In this document: one piece after another, positions 56,908-64,000 of the stretch | Layout: each line of letters opens with the position of its first letter | Position numbering within the stretch: position 1 is the stretch's first letter | Assembly (NCBI GenBank): GCA_963797015.1 | Contig: CAWCNV010000012.1 | Location: 151,727-215,726, forward strand | DNA length: 64,000 bases | Direction: 5' to 3' | Source: JBBPZA01 sp963797015 | GTDB lineage: Bacteria; Actinomycetota; Thermoleophilia; Solirubrobacterales; Solirubrobacteraceae | The notes under the pieces: model-generated | The model's database searches: none | What the model saw: the letters and a program-made list of their open reading frames with translations, nothing else | Told to the model about the DNA's origin: nothing | Made by a program: the position numbers and the translations under genes

Positions 56908-58020
56908 ATGACGTCGCGGACCGGGGAAGAGCTCAGAGAGCTCGAAGCGCGACAGGAGCCCCGGTTGGTCAAGGCCCTGGAGATGGTCGCTCCGGGTACG
57001 CCGCTGCGTGAGGGCATCGACAACATCGTCCACGCGCGCACCGGCGGCCTGATCGTCGTCGGCGACCCGGACGAGCTCTCGTTCCTGTTCTCCGGCGGCA
57101 TCAAGCTCGACGTCGACTACACGCCCCAGCTGCTCTACCAGGTGGCCAAGATGGACGGCGCGATCGTGCTCAACGTCAGCGCGACCAAGCTCTGCTGGGC
57201 CAACGTCCAGCTCACGCCCGACCCCACCATCCTCAGCCTGGAGACCGGCACCCGACACCGCACGGCCGAGCGCGTCTCCAAGCAGGTCGACGCGCTCGTG
57301 GTCGCGATCTCCGAGCGCCGCGACGTGGTCTCGCTGTACGTCGACGGGGCCAAGTACATCCTCGAGGACATCCCCAACGTGCTGGCCAAGGCCAACCAGG
57401 CGCTGGCCACGCTGGACAAGTACCGCAGCCGCCTCGACCAGGTCTCGACCCGTTTGACCGCGTTGGAGTTCGAGGGCGGCGCGACGCTCCACGACGTCCT
57501 CACCGTCCTGCAGCGCGCAGAGCTCGTGACCCGGATGGCGGTCGAGATCGAGCGCCACATCGTCGAGCTCGGCACCGAGGGCCGCCTGATCGAGATGCAG
57601 CTCGACGAGGTCATGGTCGGCGTCGCCGCCGACAAGGGCTCGCTGGTGCACGACTACCTCGCCGAGCACAGCCAGGAGAGCTTCGCGTCGGCCATCGACC
57701 AGCTCGCGCGCCTGCCCCATCAGGACCTGCTCGACTTCGGGCGGCTGGCCGAGCTCCTGGGATATGACCGGAAACTCAACACCCTCGATTACCCCGTCTC
57801 CCCGCGTGGCTACCGGATCCTCGGGCGCATCCCGCGTCTGCCGCGGCTGCTCGTGGACCAGATCGTGCTGGAGTTCGGAGGGCTGGACGAGCTTCTCGCC
57901 GCCACTGACGGCGAGCTGGAGACCGTCGACGGAGTCGGCGAGATCCGGGCGAAGGACATCCGCGAGGGCCTTCGCCGCCTGCAGGAGATCAACCTCGTGG
58001 ACCGATATCTGCAGACCTAG
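56908..58020 (+). CDS. disA: DNA integrity scanning diadenylate cyclase DisA
   Basis: The 370-residue enzyme makes c-di-AMP and scans DNA for branched structures. The DAC domain has the two essential motifs: KMDGAIVLN (DGA) and TGTRHRTAERVSK (RHR). A helical spine follows, and a C-terminal helix-hairpin-helix DNA-binding domain (LRRLQEI end; VDGVGEIRAKDIREGL). All catalytic residues are present. Gene order radA-disA-carD is conserved in actinobacteria and clostridia. A TACAAT hexamer seven bases before ATG predicts a leaderless transcript. Confidence 0.95.
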   Translation: MTSRTGEELRELEARQEPRLVKALEMVAPGTPLREGIDNIVHARTGGLIVVGDPDELSFLFSGGIKLDVDYTPQLLYQVAKMDGAIVLNVSATKLCWANVQLTPDPTILSLETGTRHRTAERVSKQVDALVVAISERRDVVSLYVDGAKYILEDIPNVLAKANQALATLDKYRSRLDQVSTRLTALEFEGGATLHDVLTVLQRAELVTRMAVEIERHIVELGTEGRLIEMQLDEVMVGVAADKGSLVHDYLAEHSQESFASAIDQLARLPHQDLLDFGRLAELLGYDRKLNTLDYPVSPRGYRILGRIPRLPRLLVDQIVLEFGGLDELLAATDGELETVDGVGEIRAKDIREGLRRLQEINLVDRYLQT

Positions 58021-58055
58021 TCCGGGACCGCGAGGACGTCGCCCCGGTCGCAAAC

Positions 58056-58063
58056 GAGGAGGT
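58056..58063 (+). promoter_or_regulatory. Ribosome binding site that fixes an ATT start for carD
   Basis: GAGGAGGT is a near-full match to the 16S tail and ends five bases before ATT 58069. TAA at 58063-58065 is in the carD frame, so translation must begin after it. Confidence 0.65.
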
Positions 58064-58068
58064 AACAG

Positions 58069-58632
58069 ATTCCCGACGTAACCGAAGAGCAGATCATCGA
58101 GGACCTGGAAGTCGTCGAAGTCGAGTGCATCGACTTCGAGATCGGCGACAACGTCGTCTATCCCCACCACGGCGCCGGCAAGGTCCTCAAGAAGGGGCAG
58201 AAGGAGATCTTCGGGGAGGAGCGCGAGTACCTGACGATCAAGATCCTCCACAACGACATGACCGTCATGGTCCCCTGTGAGAACGCCGGCAAGGCGGGGC
58301 TGCGGCGCGTCATCGACGAGGAGACCGTCAAGAAGGTCCTGGACGTGCTGGCGGACGACATCTCGGAAATGCCCAAGAACTGGAACCGCCGGTTCAAGCA
58401 CAACCGCGACAAGATCAAGACAGGGGACATCTACGAGCTGGCGGAGGTCGTCCGCAACCTCGCGATCCGGGAGGCCGAGAAGGGCCTGTCGACGGGCGAG
58501 AAGCAGATGTTCACGCGCGCCAAGAAGATCCTCGCGTCCGAGCTCATGTACGCGCTCGAGATGGGCGAGGAGGAGGCCGAGGCGCACCTCGACACGATCC
58601 TGGCCCGCGACGACAAGGTCGCCGTCGGGTAG
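58069..58632 (+). CDS. carD: CarD-family transcriptional regulator, probable ATT start
   Basis: The 187-residue RNA-polymerase-binding protein stabilises open promoter complexes. The Tudor-like RNAP-interaction domain is FEIGDNVVYPHHGAGKVLKK with YLTIKILHNDMTVMVPCENA. The C-terminal helical domain has the conserved Trp region MPKNWNRRFKHNRDKI and GLSTGEKQMFTRAKKILASEL. An acidic N-terminal arm (PDVTEEQIIEDLEVVEVE) precedes the domain. The only start that keeps the domain and matches the strong ribosome site is ATT 58069. The first in-frame ATG (58258) would delete half the RNAP domain. Its stop is 15 bases before ispD. Confidence 0.88.
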   Translation: MPDVTEEQIIEDLEVVEVECIDFEIGDNVVYPHHGAGKVLKKGQKEIFGEEREYLTIKILHNDMTVMVPCENAGKAGLRRVIDEETVKKVLDVLADDISEMPKNWNRRFKHNRDKIKTGDIYELAEVVRNLAIREAEKGLSTGEKQMFTRAKKILASELMYALEMGEEEAEAHLDTILARDDKVAVG

Positions 58633-58647
58633 CCGGAGAATCACTCC

Positions 58648-59346
58648 GTGGCGGTCGCGCTGCTCGTGGCCGCAGGCAGCGGCGAACGCCTTGGCGCCGA
58701 CCGGCCCAAGGCGTTCGTCGTTGTGGCCGGCCGTCCGATGCTCGAGTGGAGCATCGATGCGCTGTCGGCTACGCCGTCGGTCGACCGGATCGTGGTCGCC
58801 GCGCCGCCCGAGTCGATCGGCGAGGTGCCCGGCGGGGGGCCGCTCGGCGAAGGGGCCGGCGTGAGGCCGCCCGGGGGGCGGGTCGCGTACGTGGCAGGCG
58901 GGGTGTGCCGCTCGGCGTCCGTGCGCAACGCCCTCGCAGCCGCTCCGCCGGGCGAGCCCGTCGTCGTACACGACGCCGCCCGCCCGCTGGTCACCACCGA
59001 GCTCGTGGAGCGCTGCCTGGCGGCGCTCGACGGCGTCGAGGGGGCGATCGCGGCCGCTCCGGTGAGCGACACGATCAAGGAGGCGGGCGGCGACGGGCTC
59101 GTCAGCGCCACGCTCGACCGCTCGCGCCTGTGGGCGGTCCAGACGCCGCAGGTCTTCCGCCGCGACGCGCTCGCGCGGGCGCTGGCCGTCGACGACGAGC
59201 TGCTCGCGCACGCGACCGACGACGCCTGGCTCGTGGAGCGCTCCGGCGGCCGCGTGCGCGTCGTGCCCTCGTCGCCCGCGAACCTCAAGGTCACGACCCC
59301 TTACGACCTGCGCTTGGCCGAACATGCCCTGCGCGAGCGATGCTGA
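58648..59346 (+). CDS. ispD: 2-C-methyl-D-erythritol 4-phosphate cytidylyltransferase
   Basis: The 232-residue MEP-pathway enzyme adds CMP to methylerythritol phosphate. It shows LLVAAGSGERLGADRPKAFV (nucleotide loop), VHDAARPLVTTELVERCLAA and AAPVSDTIKE, then LWAVQTPQVFRRDAL and TDDAWLVERSGGRVRVV. An insertion around GGGPLGEGAGVRPPGGR lengthens a surface loop. GTG 58648 follows carD, so isoprenoid synthesis is transcribed with carD as in mycobacteria. Its stop overlaps the next start by seven bases. Confidence 0.92.
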   Translation: MAVALLVAAGSGERLGADRPKAFVVVAGRPMLEWSIDALSATPSVDRIVVAAPPESIGEVPGGGPLGEGAGVRPPGGRVAYVAGGVCRSASVRNALAAAPPGEPVVVHDAARPLVTTELVERCLAALDGVEGAIAAAPVSDTIKEAGGDGLVSATLDRSRLWAVQTPQVFRRDALARALAVDDELLAHATDDAWLVERSGGRVRVVPSSPANLKVTTPYDLRLAEHALRERC

Positions 59347-60167
59347 CCGACTACCACGTGCACCTGCGGCCCGACGAGGAGGGCACTCCGGCCGAGCGGT
59401 TCTTCACCGCGGCCAACGTCGACCGCTACCGCGCCGCCGCCGAGGAGCACGGGATCGGGGAGCTGGGGGTGGCGGAGCACGTGCACCGCTTCACCGCGGC
59501 CCTCGACGTCTGGCGCCATCCGTTCTGGGTCGACCAGGCGCGCGACGACCTCGATGCATACTGCGCCTTCGTGCGCGAGCAGACCGACCTGCGCCTCGGC
59601 ATCGAGGCCGACTTCCTCGCCGGGCGCGAGGACCGCACGGCGAACCTGCTGGAGCCCTACGACTGGGACTACGTCGTGGGCTCGGTGCACTTCCTGCGCG
59701 ACGAGGCGGTCGATCACGCGGATTACGACGTCTGGGACCGTGCGGACTCGCCCGACCGCGTGTGGCAGCGCTACTTCGAGACGCTCGGCGAGGCCGCGCG
59801 CAGCGGGCTGTTCGACATCCTCGCCCACCCCGACCTGGTCAAGGTCTGGGGCCGCGAGCGCCCGCGCCCGGAGGGCGACCTGCGGCGCTTCTACGAGCGC
59901 GCGATGGACGGGATCGCCGAGTCGCGCATCGCGGTCGAGGTCTCGACCGCCGGCCTGCGCAAGCCGGCCGGCGAGCTCTATCCCGCGCCCGCCTTCCTGG
60001 AGATGTGCCTCGAGGCCGGCTGCCCGATCGCGCTTTCGAGCGACGCCCACGTGCCCGACCAGGTCGGGTACCGGTACGAGCGGGCGCTCGAGCTGCTCGA
60101 GGGGCTCGGCGTGGGCGAGCTCGCGGTGTTCGAGCGCCGCGAGCGGCGGCTGGAGCCGATCGGGTGA
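59340..60167 (+). CDS. PHP-family phosphoesterase (histidinol-phosphatase type)
   Basis: The 275-residue metal-dependent phosphatase has the PHP metal ligands LTDYHVHLRPDEEG, GVAEHVHRF, LGIEADFLAG, YVVGSVHFL, DILAHPDLVKV and ALSSDAHVPDQVG. The arrangement matches histidinol-phosphatase HisK-type enzymes, which complete histidine synthesis. Sitting between ispD and ispF is unusual, so another phosphate ester cannot be excluded. ATG 59340 overlaps ispD by seven bases. Confidence 0.85.
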   Translation: MLTDYHVHLRPDEEGTPAERFFTAANVDRYRAAAEEHGIGELGVAEHVHRFTAALDVWRHPFWVDQARDDLDAYCAFVREQTDLRLGIEADFLAGREDRTANLLEPYDWDYVVGSVHFLRDEAVDHADYDVWDRADSPDRVWQRYFETLGEAARSGLFDILAHPDLVKVWGRERPRPEGDLRRFYERAMDGIAESRIAVEVSTAGLRKPAGELYPAPAFLEMCLEAGCPIALSSDAHVPDQVGYRYERALELLEGLGVGELAVFERRERRLEPIG

Positions 60168-60208
60168 CGGAACAGCACCGCCATCGCGGCTCGAGGCCGG
60201 CGCCGTGA
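60164..60208 (+). CDS. 14-codon coupling frame between the PHP phosphatase gene and ispF
   Basis: GTG 60164 overlaps the upstream stop (GTGA) and the frame VTEQHRHRGSRPAP ends at TGA 60206-60208, which overlaps the ispF GTG (GTGA). It would let ribosomes step from one gene to the next across the 37-base gap. A peptide product is unlikely to matter. It could also be chance. Confidence 0.3.
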   Translation: MTEQHRHRGSRPAP

Positions 60209-60687
60209 CCGCTCGCGTCGGCCTCGGCTACGACGTCCACCGGTTCGCGGAGGGCCGTCCGCTGGTCCTGGGCGGCGTGCGGATCGAGCACGACCGCGGG
60301 CTAGAAGGTCATTCGGACGCCGATGTCCTCGCGCACGCGGTCACCGACGCGCTGCTCGGCGCCGCCGCGCTGGGCGACATCGGTGAGCACTTCCCCGACA
60401 GCGACGAGCGCTGGCGCGATGCGGACTCGCTCGAGCTACTGCGCGCTGCCGCGGCGCTGCTCGCCGACCGCGGCTGGCGGGTCGCCAACGTCGACGCGAC
60501 CGTCGTCATCGAGCGCCCGCGCCTCGCTCCCCACAAGGAGCTGATGCGCGAGCGCCTCGCGGCCGCGCTTGGCCTCGGTCCCGGCGCGATCAGCGTCAAG
60601 GCCACCCGCGGAGAGGGGATGGGGTTCGTGGGTCGCGAGGAGGGCGTTGCGGTCATGGCCGTCGCGCTGGTCGAGCCCAGCCGCTGA
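60205..60687 (+). CDS. ispF: 2-C-methyl-D-erythritol 2,4-cyclodiphosphate synthase
   Basis: The 160-residue trimeric zinc enzyme forms the cyclodiphosphate in the MEP pathway. Motifs are RVGLGYDVHRFAEGRPLVLG (zinc Asp/His), LEGHSDADVLAHAVTDALLG, DIGEHFPDSDERWRDADSL and the C-terminal ATRGEGMGFVGREEGVAVMA, in place of the usual TTEGLGFTGR. GTG 60205 gives a standard N-terminus. The 3' end overlaps the convergent DUF2142 gene by 35 bases. Confidence 0.93.
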   Translation: MTARVGLGYDVHRFAEGRPLVLGGVRIEHDRGLEGHSDADVLAHAVTDALLGAAALGDIGEHFPDSDERWRDADSLELLRAAAALLADRGWRVANVDATVVIERPRLAPHKELMRERLAAALGLGPGAISVKATRGEGMGFVGREEGVAVMAVALVEPSR

Positions 60688-62170
60688 GCACGCCGGTCGC
60701 GGCGAGCAGCGCGCAGCCCGCCGCGGCGAGTGCGAACCAGAGCGCCCAGCCTGCGGGCGGTGTCCAGGAGGGCGTTCCCCAGCTCAGCAGCGAGCGGTCG
60801 AGGCCGAGCGCCGAGCGCTGCGCGTTGCGCCACAGGGCGAGGAGCTGGACCAGGGCTGCGGCGGCGGGGAGGGCGATGACGAGCGCGCGCGCGGCGCTGG
60901 CGGCGAGCCGGTCGCGGTGCCGGGCCACGAGCTCCCCGGCCAGCAGCGGCAGGACGACCGCGATTGGCAGGGCGTAGCGGCCCTGGAGTCCATAGCCGGT
61001 GAAGCGCACCGTCAGCACGTAGAAGACGATCGGGATCAGCGCGGTGGCGATGGCAACCGCTACGAGGACCACGCGGTCGCGGAGGTCGCGCGCGACGCTG
61101 AAAGCGACGACGACAAGAGCGAGGACGATGGCGAGCCAGAGGAGCGAGCCCGAGGTCGGCAGCTTGTATTCGAGGTAGGCCGGCCCGAACACGAGCTCGT
61201 CGGCGTGGTGGGCGAATTGCGACAGCCCCGTGCTGAGCGCGTGGCGCGCATCGACGAGGCTGAAGTCGGCTCGCATGCCGGAGTGCCGGCGCCAGAGCCA
61301 GTTGAGCGCGACCGCCAGGACGATCGCGACCCCGGCGGCCCACGCGGCCGGGCAGCGGCGGACGACGCGGACAATGCCGCGGGGCCCGAGAAGTGCGATC
61401 CACAGGGCGACGATCAGCGCCACCCAGGCGGGCGAGGCCGGGCGGCTGAGGGCGAGCAGCGCGCCGGCCGTGCCGACGGCCGCCCAGATCCACGTCTTGA
61501 TCTCACCCTCGTCAGGCCGCCGCGCATCGCGCCACACGCGCAGGAGCGTCGCCGTCAACGCGATCCCGCCGACGATCTCCAGGCCGCTGCCCGTCAGGCT
61601 CGCGGCGCAGAAGAGCACCATCGGCGTGACCGCGGCGACGAGGCCGAGCAGCGAGAGCGCGCCGGCGCGGGGATCCCACAGCGAGGCGACGGCGAGCGCG
61701 AGCAGCGCCATGCACAGCAGGAGGCTCGCCAGGCGCCCAAACCGCAGCGCGGGCGCGGGGCGGTATGCGAGGCGCACGCCGACGGCGGGGAGGAGGTAGG
61801 GGAGCGGGGGGAAGGCGCCGACGTAAGTCGGGGCGCGGAACGTCTGTGGGGACGGCTCGACCGGCTGCCGGTCCACGCACGCGGCCGAGCGATCCGGCTC
61901 GAGGATGTAGCACGCGACCTCCGGCGGCGCGAGCCGCCGCGGGATCTCGACCGTGCGCGTCGTCGACGCGAGCCACGCCTTCCCCGCCGCGTTGGGGGCA
62001 AAGGGCACCTGGTCGGTCCTCGCCCCGATCAGCTCGCCGTGGCCGATGCCGATCGCCCGCACGTAGTGCGCGGCCTCGTCGGGGGCGGCGAACGGCGGGT
62101 TCGCGAACACCCACGTGAGCGCGATCAGCGCCCAGGCGACCAGCAGCACGACCGGAAGGCGGGCGCGCAC
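60653..62170 (-). CDS. DUF2142-family polytopic membrane protein
   Basis: The 505-residue protein has about 12 membrane helices. The N-terminal part has VVLLVAWALIALTWVFANPPFAAPDEAAHYVRAIG; the APDEAAH motif after the first helix is the acidic site typical of GT-C-like lipid-linked sugar transferases and DUF2142 proteins. An extracytoplasmic loop with Cys (VACYILEPDRSAACVD) follows, then alternating helices with short Arg-rich loops. It may act in cell-wall glycan assembly, but no reaction is proven. It is convergent with ispF, overlapping by 35 bases. Confidence 0.8.
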   Translation of the reverse strand: MRARLPVVLLVAWALIALTWVFANPPFAAPDEAAHYVRAIGIGHGELIGARTDQVPFAPNAAGKAWLASTTRTVEIPRRLAPPEVACYILEPDRSAACVDRQPVEPSPQTFRAPTYVGAFPPLPYLLPAVGVRLAYRPAPALRFGRLASLLLCMALLALAVASLWDPRAGALSLLGLVAAVTPMVLFCAASLTGSGLEIVGGIALTATLLRVWRDARRPDEGEIKTWIWAAVGTAGALLALSRPASPAWVALIVALWIALLGPRGIVRVVRRCPAAWAAGVAIVLAVALNWLWRRHSGMRADFSLVDARHALSTGLSQFAHHADELVFGPAYLEYKLPTSGSLLWLAIVLALVVVAFSVARDLRDRVVLVAVAIATALIPIVFYVLTVRFTGYGLQGRYALPIAVVLPLLAGELVARHRDRLAASAARALVIALPAAAALVQLLALWRNAQRSALGLDRSLLSWGTPSWTPPAGWALWFALAAAGCALLAATGVLSGWARPARRP

Positions 62171-62235
62171 CGGCGCGAGACTACTCCGCGTGGGGGCGGC
62201 CGCCCGGCCGTCCCCGGGGGGCTACGGGACTCCCG

Positions 62236-63839
62236 TCAGACCGCCAGAGCGCGATCTACGATCACCGCGGCGTCGACGCCCGCAGGGAGAGTCCCGAAGG
62301 CACCGCGGCGGTCGGCCAGGCGGGCGCAGAACCCGTCGGCGACGGCCGGCGGCGCATGGCGCGCGAGCAGGCTCGCGTGCAACGCGAGCGCCATGTCCTC
62401 GACGAGCCGTCGGGCGAGCCACTGCTCCTCGCCGCGTGCGACCTCGTCGAGGCTCGCGCGCATGCGGTCGAGCTGCGCGTCGAGCCGGCGGTCGGCTCCG
62501 CGGGCGGCCTCGCACTCGGCCAGGAACGCATCGACGGACTCCGGTGAGCGCGCCATCGCACGCAGCACGTCGAGAGCGATCACGTTCCCCGAGCCCTCCC
62601 AGACCGTCCCTATCTGGATGTCGCGGTAGAACTGCGCGACGGGCGCCTCCATGGTCTCGACGTAGCCGTTTCCGCCGAGGCACTCCAGCGCCTCGGCAGC
62701 CAGCGGCGCGCCGCGCTTGCAGATCCAGTACTTGGAGACCGCCAGCGCCAGGCGGGCGAAGCGGCGGTCGCCCTCGTCGAACGCGCGCGCCAGGCGCAGG
62801 CCGGAGGCCATTGCGGCCTCGGACTCGAGCGCCAGGTCGGCCAGCACGTTGCGCATCGCGGGCTGCTCCGCCAGCGGCGCCCCGAACGCGCTGCGGTGGC
62901 GGCAGTGCCACACCGCTTCGGCCACCAGCCGGCGCATCATCCCGGCGACGCCCATCAGGGTGTCCAGCCGCGTCCAGATCAGCTGCTCGACCATGTAGCG
63001 CGTGCCATGACCCTCCTCGCCGAGGATGCGCGCGGGGAGGTGGTCGAACTCGACCTCGCTGGACGCCAGACAGCGGCCGCCGAGCTTGTCCTTCAGTCGC
63101 TGCAGGCGGAAGCCCGGATGCGGGCGCTGGGCGACGAAGCACGTGATGCCGGCGTCGGTCTGCGCGAGCGTGAAGAAGGGCTCGAACACCGGGTGGGTGC
63201 AGAACCACTTGTGGCCGGTCAGCTCGTACCAGCCGTCGCCCGCCGGCTCGGCGACGGTCGCGTTGGCGCGCAGGTCCGAGCCGCCCTGCTTCTCGGTCAT
63301 CACCATCCCGGCCTGCGCGAAGCGGTCGTAGTCGGGCAGCGTCAGGCGCTCGACCCACTCCCGGCGAGGTCCGGGTCCTGGCGCATGGTGGGCGTTGCGG
63401 CGTAATTGATCGACATCGGGCAGCACGGCCCCGTGTCGAGCTGGTCGAGGAGGTAGAAGAGCGCGTAGCGGACGACGTGGGCGCCGGGGCGCGGGTCGCG
63501 CCAGGCGAGCGAGTTGACCTCCCGCTCGACACCGAGCCGCAGCATCCAGTCCATGCTCGGGTCGTATTCGACCTCGTCGATGCGGTGGCCGAAGCGGTCG
63601 TGCGTGCGCAGGATCGGGACGTTGCGCTGCGCGCGCCGGCGGTGCTCGTCGGCTTCCTCGGAGGCGACGATCGCGCCCAGGTCGCGGGCGCGGTCGATCC
63701 CCCACGCACCGCCCTCGCGCGTCAGCGCCTCTCCGAGCGCCGGATCGGCGTCGAACGCGTTGTGGCCGAGCAGAGGCGGCGCCTGGTTCAGGACGTCATG
63801 CGTGCTGTGCGGCTCGCGGCGAGCGGGCGCGGTGGCCAT
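62236..63839 (-). pseudogene. AidB-type acyl-CoA dehydrogenase, one frameshift
   Basis: ATG 63839 starts a protein beginning HSTHDVLNQAPPLLGHNAFD and RTHDRFGHRIDEVEYDPSMD, the N-terminal signature of AidB-like enzymes. It continues to MRQDPDLA, where one missing C near 63362 breaks the frame. Adding it joins to REWVERLTLPDYD and the rest: MTEKQGGSDLRAN (FAD), GHKWFCTHP, WTRLDTLMGVAGMMRR, ECLGGNGYVE and IQIGTVWEGSGNVIALDVLR. The restored length is 534. AidB relatives bind DNA or oxidise branched acyl-CoA; the specific role is unknown. It overlaps the TetR gene by 44 bases. Confidence 0.8.
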
Positions 63840-64000
63840 GAGCGATCTCCCTTGCGTTGACGGCGTTGAGGGCGAAGCCGACCAGCGAGGCGACCAGGGC
63901 GTCGCCGCTGCGGCGTTCGGCGAGCGGGCCGATGAGCGCCTCCTGCAGCGCGCCGACGAGCGCCGCGGCCGCCACGCGCGTGTCGAGCGGCGGCAGCTCA
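63796..64000 (-). CDS. TetR-family regulator, C-terminal part (5' end outside window)
   Basis: The minus frame open at 64000 reads ELPPLDTRVAAAALVGALQE, ALIGPLAERRSGDALVASLV and GFALNAVNAREIAHGH, ending at TGA 63796-63798. The pattern of two amphipathic helices (ALVGALQEALIGPL; ALVASLVGFALNAV) is how many TetR ligand-binding domains end. It overlaps the AidB-like gene by 44 bases, so they form an operon and it probably controls it. The DNA-binding part is not visible. Confidence 0.6.
   Translation of the reverse strand, partial: ELPPLDTRVAAAALVGALQEALIGPLAERRSGDALVASLVGFALNAVNAREIAHGHRARSPRAAQHA

Noticed and set aside
1..64000. tRNA, rRNA, CRISPR arrays, transposases, phage genes, integrases
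   Set aside because: Looked for by conserved sequence marks (GTTCGAATC-type arms, regular spaced repeats, DDE or integrase motifs) and found none.

Overview
The window is high-GC bacterial DNA (roughly 70% or more) with an actinobacterial gene order. It best fits class Thermoleophilia, order Solirubrobacterales. I infer this from the run tilS-hpt-ftsH-folP-folB-folK-coaX-lysS-clpC-radA-disA-carD-ispD-ispF (39.5-60.7 kb), from MCE plus MMPL lipid-transport genes, an mIHF-like protein, CarD, DisA, and many secreted proteins of unknown function. No tRNA, rRNA, CRISPR array, insertion sequence, prophage or replication origin was found.

Layout. 0-8.1 kb: end of an MCE (MlaD-type) operon, a 903-residue MMPL/RND transporter, a membrane-anchored thioredoxin-fold protein, a B3/B4 tRNA-editing-like protein and a VOC-fold protein. 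8.1-11.2 kb: an mIHF-like DNA-binding protein, and a serine-palmitoyltransferase-like PLP enzyme divergent from a GNAT-fold acyltransferase, which may make a sphingoid lipid. 11.2-14 kb (minus strand): an ABC importer of the ThiXYZ/NMT1 type under a TPP riboswitch. 14-17.6 kb: a MoxR ATPase/VWA pair and small membrane proteins. 17.7-32 kb: two acyl-CoA dehydrogenases, a HAD-ECH beta-oxidation fusion overlapping a sirtuin, PadR and SRPBCC proteins, an ArsA-type ATPase operon with a glucuronyl C5-epimerase-like protein, and a Ca2+/H+ antiporter. 33-38 kb: a three-domain murein hydrolase, two phasin-like coiled-coil proteins, a nucleoside phosphorylase and an SCP2 protein. 38.3 kb: a cyclase with a MerR DNA-binding domain. 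39.5-60.7 kb: the conserved housekeeping block. 60.7-64 kb (minus strand): a DUF2142 membrane protein, an AidB-type acyl-CoA dehydrogenase and the end of a TetR gene.

The common theme is lipid metabolism: MCE/MMPL transport, sphingoid-type synthesis, beta-oxidation with a probable TetR operator, SCP2, phasins and isoprenoid synthesis. A second theme is stress and genome integrity (ClpC, GreA, RadA, DisA, CarD).

Three features run across the window. (1) Many first genes have a TANNNT -10 hexamer only 5-9 bases before the start codon, which predicts widespread leaderless transcription. Several of these promoters are divergent and interlocked. (2) A previously unannotated intergenic repeat, GAACGGCGGGCGACGA, occurs near 36.7, 40.5 and 46.1 kb. 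Two copies are bounded by inverted copies and carry unrelated strong hairpins. (3) Five genes are broken by one to three single-base indels, and fixing those indels restores normal proteins. These look like assembly errors rather than decay.
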